From: Sphaerochaetaceae bacterium
Lineage (GTDB): Bacteria > Spirochaetota > Spirochaetia > Sphaerochaetales > Sphaerochaetaceae
Direction: 5' to 3'
Assembly (NCBI GenBank): GCA_023231265.1
Contig: JALNVT010000098.1
Span: 1-8,728 of the forward strand
DNA: 8,728 nucleotides
Below the pieces are notes generated by a model. The model was given only the letters and a program-made list of their open reading frames with translations. It was not told where the DNA came from and did no database searches. Shown piece after piece: positions 1 through 6,699 of the stretch. Within the stretch, counting starts at the first letter, position 1. Each line of letters starts with the position of its first letter. The position numbers and the translations under genes were made by a program.

Positions 1-1
1 C

Positions 2-991
2 ATAACAGGTGCAGATTTTGGTGCTATGAAGAAGAGTGTTGAATATGCAAAAGAAACAGGAAAGTTATACAATGATGAATTTGGACCAGCTCCAGGTGAG
101 GTAGAACTTGATGGTGATAAGTTAGCTGCAAAAGCAAAACCTATCGATATGTTATTCCCAATCATTCTGCTCATCATCTCTGCAGTCATTCTTTTTCCTA
201 TGACAACATGGTTGGCTTCAATTGATGGTGAGACAATCACATCATTATCTCAATCAATGAGTGCAATCTCACTGGGACAAGCTTTCAATGAGACAGATGC
301 ATCAGCAGCTCTTTTCTATTCAATTATAATAACTCTATCAGTTACATATCTATATTATGTACTGAGAGGACTGTTTGGAATAAAAGAAGCGAGTGATTCT
401 TTGGTAGAAGGTATAAAGAGCATGGTTCCAGCCTTGATCATCCTAGCAATGGCTTGGACAATCGGTGGAATTATAAAATATTCACCAGCAGATGGTGGAT
501 TGGGATTATCTTCATACCTTTCAGAATTGGTGGTCAATGGAGGATTCCCTCTAGCAGTTGTTCCAATGCTTGTCTTTGCTCTATCTGCATTGATTGCATT
601 CTCAATTGGCTCCTCATGGGGTACTTTTGCAATCATGATTCCAATTGTTATGCCTATCATCGTAGGATTGAGTCAAGCATTGGCAGTAGATCCAACACAC
701 ATGATCAACAGCTGCTTGTTCTCAATAAGTGCAGTACTTGGTGGTGCTGTATTTGGTGATCACGCATCTCCTATAAGTGATACAACAATCTTATCCTCAA
801 CAGGTGCAGGTTGTCCTCACCTAGAGCATGTAAGCACACAGCTACCATATGCACTCACAGTTGCAGGATGTTCTTTCATGGGTTACTTGATTGGTGGTCT
901 CTTCCACATGAATGTCATGGTAACATGGCTTGTATCATTGATCTGTTTTGTAGTAGCAATGATAGTATTGCCAAGAAGAGCAAATAAATAA
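2..991 (+). CDS. NhaC-family Na+/H+ antiporter, C-terminal part (5' end outside window)
   Basis: This is an inner-membrane secondary transporter of the NhaC type, a family that exchanges Na+ for H+ and in some members couples to malate or lactate. The frame is open from base 2, and a DFGAM sequence (bases 14-28) matches the family's DFGPM-like segment before the second half of the protein. The ATG at 26 is therefore internal and the true start lies upstream. About 329 residues are visible, with several hydrophobic helices. Family hallmarks are a GSSWGTF segment (around 607-630) and the strongly conserved GDH-SPISDTTILSS segment starting at 755, followed by a CPHLEH-TQLPYAL stretch. The gene ends with TAA at 989-991, just before an intrinsic terminator, so it is transcribed separately from what follows. 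The family call is firm, but the transported substrate cannot be told from the sequence. Confidence 0.9.
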   Translation: MTGADFGAMKKSVEYAKETGKLYNDEFGPAPGEVELDGDKLAAKAKPIDMLFPIILLIISAVILFPMTTWLASIDGETITSLSQSMSAISLGQAFNETDASAALFYSIIITLSVTYLYYVLRGLFGIKEASDSLVEGIKSMVPALIILAMAWTIGGIIKYSPADGGLGLSSYLSELVVNGGFPLAVVPMLVFALSALIAFSIGSSWGTFAIMIPIVMPIIVGLSQALAVDPTHMINSCLFSISAVLGGAVFGDHASPISDTTILSSTGAGCPHLEHVSTQLPYALTVAGCSFMGYLIGGLFHMNVMVTWLVSLICFVVAMIVLPRRANK

Positions 992-1009
992 TACGCAATT
1001 ATTCAAAAG

Positions 1010-1044
1010 TAGGATTGGCATTGAAGCTAATCCTATTTTTTTTT
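1010..1044 (+). terminator. Rho-independent terminator after the antiporter gene
   Basis: A ten-base-pair stem, TAGGATTGGC (1010-1019) pairing with GCTAATCCTA (1026-1035) with one G-T wobble, closes a six-base loop. It is followed directly by nine T residues (1036-1044). It lies 18 bases after the antiporter stop and 45 bases before manA, so it separates the two transcription units. On the opposite strand the T-run is only four bases, so it probably works in the + direction only. Confidence 0.9.
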
Positions 1045-1072
1045 GGCTTTTTATGATAGCTTTTTAAATGAC

Positions 1073-1078
1073 GAGGAG
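1073..1078 (+). promoter_or_regulatory. Ribosome binding site of manA
   Basis: GAGGAG lies 11 bases before the ATG at 1090. It supports that start codon, which also gives the expected N-terminus of a class I mannose-6-phosphate isomerase. No convincing -35/-10 pair was found between the terminator and this site; TATGAT at 1052-1057 could be a -10 box but has no good -35 partner. Confidence 0.7.
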
Positions 1079-1089
1079 AAATAATATTT

Positions 1090-2277
1090 ATGAAGAATTA
1101 TATTAGAATCAATGCTAAAGTGCAGGAATATGATTGGGGTAACAGAACCTTCATTCCTAGTTTATTGAATCATGAACCTGACGGAAATCCAAAGGCTGAA
1201 CTTTGGATGGGAACTCACAGTGGAGCTCCATCTACAGTTGAAGATGATAAGTTATTTTCTGATTTTCTTGATGAGAATCCTTCTTTTTTAGGCAAGAAAA
1301 GTACCGATAAATATGGTACATATTTACCATTGCTTTTTAAAGTATTGGCAATAGAGAGACCTCTTTCAATTCAATGTCATCCTTCTGTTGAGATTGCAAA
1401 ACAGGGCTGGAAAGATGAAGAGAAATTCAGAAAGAACAATCCTAAGAATTTATGGAATTATAAAGATGATAACAGAAAGGCTGAGGTGATCTATGCACTC
1501 ACTCCCATAACAGCAATGTGTGGTTTTGCTGAATATGATGAGATTGTTGATAATCTGAAGAAGTACATTCCAGAAGGATATGAAAGATATTTCAGTTCTG
1601 TGGAGAGAAATGCAGAGCTGAGTGATAATCAGAAGATCTCTTTTATTTTTGAAAATCTTTATAGAATGAATCCCAAAAATCTATCAGCACTCATCAAAGA
1701 GTTGATGAGCAATATTGAAGAGCCTTCAGTAAAAGATGAAAATTTCTTATCAAAAGAACAAATAATCATATCTGCTTATGAAGAGTACCCAAAAGATCCA
1801 GGACTCTTCTGTCCTCTGATTTTGAATGTAGCTCATTTACAGGTAGGTGAGGCTCTATATCTAGAACCACGTATACTTCATGCCTATGTTTTGGGTAATG
1901 GAATTGAGCTCATGAGTGCATCAGATAATGTCCTCCGTGGAGGTCTGACTCATAAGAAGATGGACGTAGATGAGCTCATCAGAGTCATGATTGTCAGAAG
2001 TGGTAAGATCAACTTGTGCAAGAAGAAAGAGGATTCTTTCAAACGTACTGTTGTCGATACTCCACCAGAAGAGTTCTCTCTTGTCGTGATGGAAAATGGA
2101 ACATTTGAAGTCACCACAGATTCCATGGAATTGCTTCTCAATACTGGCTGTGATACCACACTGTCCATTGAAGGAGAGAGTGTTGATTTCAACAAAGGTA
2201 ACGTTTTGGCCATTGCGAGTGACAAAAAATACATCTTGTCTACCACAGAAGCGGTTTTTTGTGCAAAAATCAAATAA
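1090..2277 (+). CDS. manA: Mannose-6-phosphate isomerase, class I
   Basis: This cytoplasmic zinc enzyme interconverts mannose 6-phosphate and fructose 6-phosphate, feeding mannose into glycolysis or supplying mannose for sugar nucleotides. The 395-residue length is normal for class I enzymes. The N-terminus carries the typical YDWG segment (residues 14-17). The zinc ligands known from the E. coli and Candida enzymes are all recognisable: Gln95 and His97 (in SIQCHPS), Glu132 (in NRKAE) and His264 (in ILHAYVLGNGIE). The SDN-LRGGLT segment (278-286) supplies the conserved active-site arginine, Arg283. Two signatures deviate: NHKPE is NRKAE, and the usual TPK is THK. The ligand residues themselves are kept, so an active enzyme is expected. 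It stands between a terminator and the efflux operon with no clear functional link to either. Confidence 0.95.
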   Translation: MKNYIRINAKVQEYDWGNRTFIPSLLNHEPDGNPKAELWMGTHSGAPSTVEDDKLFSDFLDENPSFLGKKSTDKYGTYLPLLFKVLAIERPLSIQCHPSVEIAKQGWKDEEKFRKNNPKNLWNYKDDNRKAEVIYALTPITAMCGFAEYDEIVDNLKKYIPEGYERYFSSVERNAELSDNQKISFIFENLYRMNPKNLSALIKELMSNIEEPSVKDENFLSKEQIIISAYEEYPKDPGLFCPLILNVAHLQVGEALYLEPRILHAYVLGNGIELMSASDNVLRGGLTHKKMDVDELIRVMIVRSGKINLCKKKEDSFKRTVVDTPPEEFSLVVMENGTFEVTTDSMELLLNTGCDTTLSIEGESVDFNKGNVLAIASDKKYILSTTEAVFCAKIK

Positions 2278-2281
2278 ATTA

Positions 2282-2304
2282 TGACAAACACTCTGCATGT
2301 GTCA
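2282..2304 (+). promoter_or_regulatory. Inverted repeat between manA and the efflux operon (possible operator or weak hairpin)
   Basis: TGACA (2282-2286) and TGTCA (2300-2304) form a perfect five-base inverted repeat with a 13-base spacer. With a two-base bulge the pairing extends to seven base pairs (TGTGTCA on the right arm). It is followed by A residues, not T, so it is not a canonical intrinsic terminator. Its place ahead of the pump operon would suit a repressor site, but such a short repeat can arise by chance and no regulator gene is seen nearby. Confidence 0.25.
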
Positions 2305-2373
2305 AAAACAGGGTAGTCTATAGAGCTCAAATTAATTAGTTTTCATTTATAGTTTTTGTATATGGATGGAAAC

Positions 2374-3483
2374 ATGATTAAAAAAATTGACGAAGAGAAA
2401 AAGGACCAGATCAAGAAGAAACTTGCACCTATTGTAATTAGATACATAGCTTTGTTCTTGATTCTTGGTTTACTTATTGCTTTCATTAGCTACGCTATCT
2501 CTCATAAGGTAGTGGTTGACTATGAAACACCGGCTCCAATTGTTGTTGTGCAATCAGCAACAATTGGTTCAATTGAAAAAAAGGTAGAGCTCCCTACTTA
2601 CATAGAAGCAAAAGATATGATTCCAGTCATACCTTTTGTTGCTGGCACCATTGAAGAATATTCTGTGAGTGTTGGTGATTATGTTCAGAAGGATCAAGTT
2701 CTAGCACAGATTGATACAACAATCTTTGAACAGCAGAAATTGCAAGCGCAAGCTGCTTATGATGCTTACAAGAGTACATATGATAGAGTAAAAAAACTTT
2801 ATGAGAACAACTCAACAAGTGAGCAAAATTACGACGAAGTTAAAGCTAAGATGGAAGCATCTAGAGCTCAGTTGGAGCAAGCTAAAACACAACTTGGATA
2901 TGCAACAGTAAAAGCACCTGTATCTGGAACAGTTCTTATAGCTCCACAGGCAAAAGGCTCAATTGCATCTTCTCCAAATCCCATGGCAGTTATTGCCGAT
3001 CTATCAAATCAAATTGTTAACATTGAGGTACCTGAAAAATACTTTGATATCTTCAATGCGAACAAAGATACCATGAGAGTTACTATCTCAAGACCTAACA
3101 ATGGTACATCTACAACAGCACAGGTACTGTCTATTGATCCTTACATCAAGCCAGAATCAAAGGTATTTGCACTGAAATGTCAATTGCAGGGGGATCTGAG
3201 TTACTTCCGTCCTGGTATGTATGTTCTTGCAACAATTGAGTACGACAGAGCAGAGAACGTACCTGTCTTACCACAGAGAGTTCGTAAGACTGATGGCAGC
3301 GTTTATTACTATGATCCATCAGATGCAACTGCAAATTACATCAGCCCAGAACAATTAAATATCACAATGGAGAATGAAGACTATTTTGAAGTTCCTGCAA
3401 AATATGCATCTTTCAACTTTATCGTAGATGGTCAAAACACTGTCTTTGATAAGCAGAAAGTCGATATAAAAGGAGACAACTAG
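2374..3483 (+). CDS. RND efflux periplasmic adaptor subunit (HlyD/AcrA-type membrane fusion protein)
   Basis: This is the adaptor of a tripartite-type pump, linking the inner-membrane permease to the periplasm or an outer-membrane channel. It has 369 residues from ATG 2374. A basic N-terminus is followed by one membrane helix (about residues 19-42) with no lipobox cysteine, so it is anchored by a helix and not by lipid. The order is then: first lipoyl half (about 83-115, with the GTIEEYSVSVGDYV segment), a helical hairpin (about 116-175, rich in Gln, Ala and Lys), second lipoyl half (about 176-208, with VKAPVSGTV), beta-barrel (about 209-290, ending FRPGMYVLATI) and a membrane-proximal part. 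The start is uncertain: in-frame TTG 2356 and ATG 2362 have no Shine-Dalgarno, while ATG 2374 has a GGATGGA stretch just upstream. The stop overlaps the permease start by one base. Confidence 0.92.
   Translation: MIKKIDEEKKDQIKKKLAPIVIRYIALFLILGLLIAFISYAISHKVVVDYETPAPIVVVQSATIGSIEKKVELPTYIEAKDMIPVIPFVAGTIEEYSVSVGDYVQKDQVLAQIDTTIFEQQKLQAQAAYDAYKSTYDRVKKLYENNSTSEQNYDEVKAKMEASRAQLEQAKTQLGYATVKAPVSGTVLIAPQAKGSIASSPNPMAVIADLSNQIVNIEVPEKYFDIFNANKDTMRVTISRPNNGTSTTAQVLSIDPYIKPESKVFALKCQLQGDLSYFRPGMYVLATIEYDRAENVPVLPQRVRKTDGSVYYYDPSDATANYISPEQLNITMENEDYFEVPAKYASFNFIVDGQNTVFDKQKVDIKGDN
3471..3475 (+). promoter_or_regulatory. Ribosome binding site deciding the GTG start of the RND permease
   Basis: AGGAG lies inside the end of the adaptor gene, seven bases before the GTG at 3483. 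The TAG stop of the adaptor and this GTG share one base (TAGTG), which suggests translational coupling of adaptor and permease. The resulting N-terminus, MKVSHFSVKHPT, is the usual one for RND permeases, which supports GTG as the start. Confidence 0.85.
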
Positions 3484-6400
3484 TGAAAGTCTCACACTTC
3501 TCTGTAAAGCACCCAACAATAATATCAATGCTTTTGATTGCATTGATGGCATTTGCAGGTTATGCATATAGTGAATTATCACTTGAATTTATGAGTGATA
3601 TCTCACTGCCAACAGTGCAGATAATAACTCTATATCCTGGAGCTAGTGCTGAAGATGTTGAAAGTGATGTTACAGATATTCTTGAAGATGATTTTGTAAC
3701 CCTTCCAAACTATAAATCCATGACAAGCACAAGTAACAACAGTTATTCTGTTGTTCAGGTAACATTCAATGATGGTATAGATCCTTATGATCAATTAGAA
3801 GAGATAAGATACAGAATATCACAGCTGCTTGATGATTTACCATCAAACATTCTAGGTCAACCATCCGTTATGGTAGGTGGTGCAGATATGCTACCAATCA
3901 TGACAATCAGTGTTGATGCTGGATCTGATATAGGTAGAGTATCTGATTATGTAACCAACGATTTGAAACCTAAATTCAACCAAATTGCAGGTGTCTCCTC
4001 TGTAACCGTTAGAGGAACAAAGGAATTGAGAGTCAATGTCAAATTGAGACTTGATGATCTTGCTGCAAAAGGAATCAGTGTTGTAACCGTCTATAAAAGT
4101 CTGCAAGCAGGTAATGTAAAATTACCAATTGGTACAGGTGAATATGAAGGAAAGACCATTGATATCAGATATGAAGGTGATTTTGCTACAATTGATGACA
4201 TCAAAGGACTTCCTGTAGGTGTTGATGATAACAATGTAATCATCCGCATGAAAGATGTTGCAGATGTGACTCTCGATTATGAAACTCCCGATTACTATGT
4301 TGATGGTGAAGATGGTGAGATGGTCGTTGTTGAGATTGCAAAGCGCAGTGGTGGTAACATCATGAATATCACAAATACTGCAAAAGAGATCATGGCCGAA
4401 GAAACCGAGAAAAGCGGTGGAGCTTTGAAGTTCCAGATAGTTGATGATCAGAGCAAGATCACACAGGTTGCAATCAACACAGTTCTTCAATCAGGTGTTG
4501 AAGGATTGATCTTTGCCATTCTTGTCATTGCATTGTTCTTAGGAGATTTCAGATCTACATTGATCATTTCAATCTCAATTCCTATCTCAATTCTGTTCAC
4601 CTTCATCGGTATGAAGATAACAGGAATGACAGTTAACATCCTGAGTATTGCAGGTCTGGTAGTTGCTCTTGGTATGATTGTAGATGGTTCAATCGTTATG
4701 ATTGAACAGGTCTTTAAGTACTACAGCAAGCGAGAGAAGAGCCTTGATGATTGTATCTACAAAGGCTCTGATGAAGTAGGTTTTGCTATCTTTGCATCAG
4801 CTGTAACTACAGTTGTTGTTTATGTTCCAATTCTATTTCTTCAAGGATTGCTTGGACAGGTTCTGCATGATGTTTCATTGGTATTGATTTTAGCAATATC
4901 TGGCTCATTTGTAGCAGCTGTTATAATCGTTCCTTACTTGATGAAGCACATTTTGAAAGAGAAAAAACCTGAAGCAAAGCAGAGAGCTTTTGATAAATTC
5001 ATGGAAAAAGTTGAAAAAGGTTACAGATCAGCTTTGAAATGGAGCATGAGCACACATCGTTATGTGATCCTCCTTGCATGTTCTGTATTGCTTGTAACAT
5101 TGTTTGTTGTTAAAACTTTAGGTTTCACATACCTTCCTTCTGTTGATATGAACAGCTTCGATATTGAGCTTGAATACCCACAGGGTTATTCACTGGATCA
5201 AACAAGAGCCAAGACTTTGAAAGCAATGGATAGAGTTAAAGATGAGATTCCAGAGATTGATTCTTACATCGTTTACAGTGGTAATGATGGACAGCCTCTG
5301 AGTCCAAATATTGCAAATAAAGCAGATCTACATATCCTTTTGACAGATAAGGTTGATAGAAAAAGAGATATCCATGAGATAATCCTGCTTCTGCAGAAGG
5401 ATCTATCTGCAAATATCCCAGATTGTACGGTAACTGTTACAAATGGTGGATTTGACCAATTACTTGGATACGTTTCAGGTGGTGGTGGTTATGGAATCAC
5501 CCTAGCTGGTGATGATATGGATCTGCTCTACAGTGAAGCTGAGAGATTGGAAACTGAGATGAAGAGTGATGCATCAGTTGTATCAACTTCAATAAATACA
5601 GACTACAACTCCTCAACATTGCAGCTGGATATGAATCATGACTTTTTAAGCAGTGTGGGTGCCAACTCATATGAGGCTGGTATAACATCAATAATATTAT
5701 TCAGTGGTCTGGATTCAGGCAAATTCCACAGTGAGAATGGTGAGCAGTATGATATCAGAATTACAAGTGATATGACTGATAATCCCATAACTCCTGATAG
5801 CGTTGCTAAGATGCAGATTGTAACTGCAGCTGGTGAGAATGTAAGTTTCGCCAACCTTGGAGACATCGATGTAAAGCAGTCTATATCAACAGTCAACCAT
5901 ACGGACAGAAAGAAAACCGTCACAGTAAGTGCAAAACTTATCAGTGAGGATGCATCCATCATCAACACTCATGTAAACAGGTATCTGAAAGATAATCCAT
6001 TGGCTGACGGAATTACAACACAACCTGGTGGTATCATGGATCTAATCAGCAAAACAATCAAACCTATGTTGACAGCTATCATCATAGCATTCTTCCTGGT
6101 TTACACAGTAATGGTACTGCAGTTTGAGAAGTTCAAACAACCATTGATTGTCATGTTCACAATCCCGTTCTGTTTGATTGGTGTTATTTTAGGATTGATG
6201 GCCTTTGGCTCAACAATCTCAATGATAGCTGTATTTGGACTTCTGTCCCTTGGAGGTATCGTAGTTAACAACGGTATCATCTTAATTGACTACTTCAATA
6301 CAAAAAGATCAGCTCTTCCTGAAACTGTAGATAACTTAAAGGCTGTTGTTGTAAGAGGATCTGCATCACGTTTGAGACCTATCTTGATGACAAGTTTATC

Positions 6401-6680
6401 AACTATGTTGGGTGTCATCCCTATGGCATTCTCTCATGGTGAGGGCTCTGAGCTTTACGCTCCATTAGGTCAAGCTATTGCCGGAGGTCTGTTCACCTCA
6501 ACATTGCTGACACTGTTCGTTGTTCCAACTGTCTATTATGTAACTGAACGTCTGGTTCTATTCAACAAAGAGAAGAAAGCTCTTAAAGAAGGAACAGACT
6601 ACAGATTTGAAACAGGTCTACCTGGTTTGAATATGGATGGATCACCTATTGAAGATAACAGTGATGATGACGAGATATAA
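3483..6680 (+). CDS. RND efflux transporter permease subunit (AcrB/HAE-type superfamily)
   Basis: This inner-membrane, proton-driven exporter works with the adaptor encoded just upstream. At 1065 residues it has full RND length and the duplicated architecture: TM1 (about 12-30), a large periplasmic loop (about 31-335), TM2-TM6 (about 336-487), TM7 (about 526-545), a second periplasmic loop (about 546-861) and TM8-TM12 (about 862-1020). Recognisable segments are SLEFMSDISLPTV after TM1, LGMIVDGSIVMIEQV in TM4, GIVVNNGIILIDY in TM10 and RLRPILMT before TM11. TM4 keeps only one of AcrB's two aspartates (Asp401, then Gly402), and AcrB's TM10 lysine is replaced by Asn. These patterns are seen in other RND branches, so the pump is probably functional but is not a close AcrB relative. 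A strongly acidic tail (DNSDDDEI) ends the protein. The substrate cannot be predicted. Confidence 0.95.
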   Translation: MKVSHFSVKHPTIISMLLIALMAFAGYAYSELSLEFMSDISLPTVQIITLYPGASAEDVESDVTDILEDDFVTLPNYKSMTSTSNNSYSVVQVTFNDGIDPYDQLEEIRYRISQLLDDLPSNILGQPSVMVGGADMLPIMTISVDAGSDIGRVSDYVTNDLKPKFNQIAGVSSVTVRGTKELRVNVKLRLDDLAAKGISVVTVYKSLQAGNVKLPIGTGEYEGKTIDIRYEGDFATIDDIKGLPVGVDDNNVIIRMKDVADVTLDYETPDYYVDGEDGEMVVVEIAKRSGGNIMNITNTAKEIMAEETEKSGGALKFQIVDDQSKITQVAINTVLQSGVEGLIFAILVIALFLGDFRSTLIISISIPISILFTFIGMKITGMTVNILSIAGLVVALGMIVDGSIVMIEQVFKYYSKREKSLDDCIYKGSDEVGFAIFASAVTTVVVYVPILFLQGLLGQVLHDVSLVLILAISGSFVAAVIIVPYLMKHILKEKKPEAKQRAFDKFMEKVEKGYRSALKWSMSTHRYVILLACSVLLVTLFVVKTLGFTYLPSVDMNSFDIELEYPQGYSLDQTRAKTLKAMDRVKDEIPEIDSYIVYSGNDGQPLSPNIANKADLHILLTDKVDRKRDIHEIILLLQKDLSANIPDCTVTVTNGGFDQLLGYVSGGGGYGITLAGDDMDLLYSEAERLETEMKSDASVVSTSINTDYNSSTLQLDMNHDFLSSVGANSYEAGITSIILFSGLDSGKFHSENGEQYDIRITSDMTDNPITPDSVAKMQIVTAAGENVSFANLGDIDVKQSISTVNHTDRKKTVTVSAKLISEDASIINTHVNRYLKDNPLADGITTQPGGIMDLISKTIKPMLTAIIIAFFLVYTVMVLQFEKFKQPLIVMFTIPFCLIGVILGLMAFGSTISMIAVFGLLSLGGIVVNNGIILIDYFNTKRSALPETVDNLKAVVVRGSASRLRPILMTSLSTMLGVIPMAFSHGEGSELYAPLGQAIAGGLFTSTLLTLFVVPTVYYVTERLVLFNKEKKALKEGTDYRFETGLPGLNMDGSPIEDNSDDDEI

Positions 6681-6689
6681 AATGAATAT

Positions 6690-6694
6690 AAGGA
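6690..6694 (+). promoter_or_regulatory. Ribosome binding site of the repeat lipoprotein
   Basis: AAGGA is followed by an A-run and then two in-frame ATG codons, at 6700 (five bases away) and 6703 (eight bases away). Either start gives the same signal peptide. An earlier in-frame ATG at 6682, almost touching the permease stop, has no good binding site of its own. The short distance and the lack of a terminator after 6680 indicate co-transcription with the pump. Confidence 0.65.
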
Positions 6695-6699
6695 AAAAA

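Noticed and set aside
26..28. ATG at 26 as the start of the antiporter gene
   Set aside because: The frame is open to base 2, and the upstream codons with this ATG complete the family's DFG-x-M segment, so it is an internal methionine of a truncated gene.
2282..2310. Intrinsic terminator after manA
   Set aside because: The stem is short and bulged and is followed by A residues, not a T-run.
2325..2353. Possible promoter with TATAGT (2348-2353) and GCTCAA as -35
   Set aside because: The -35 match is poor and the region is very AT-rich, so a chance -10-like hexamer is likely. TATAGA at 2319-2324 also lacks a well-spaced -35.
4122..4490. Open frame on the minus strand inside the RND permease gene (and similar ones at 3891-4106 and 5636-5968)
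   Set aside because: They are wholly antisense to a well-conserved gene, have Cys/Ile/Ser/His-rich shadow-like compositions, and show no recognisable domain.
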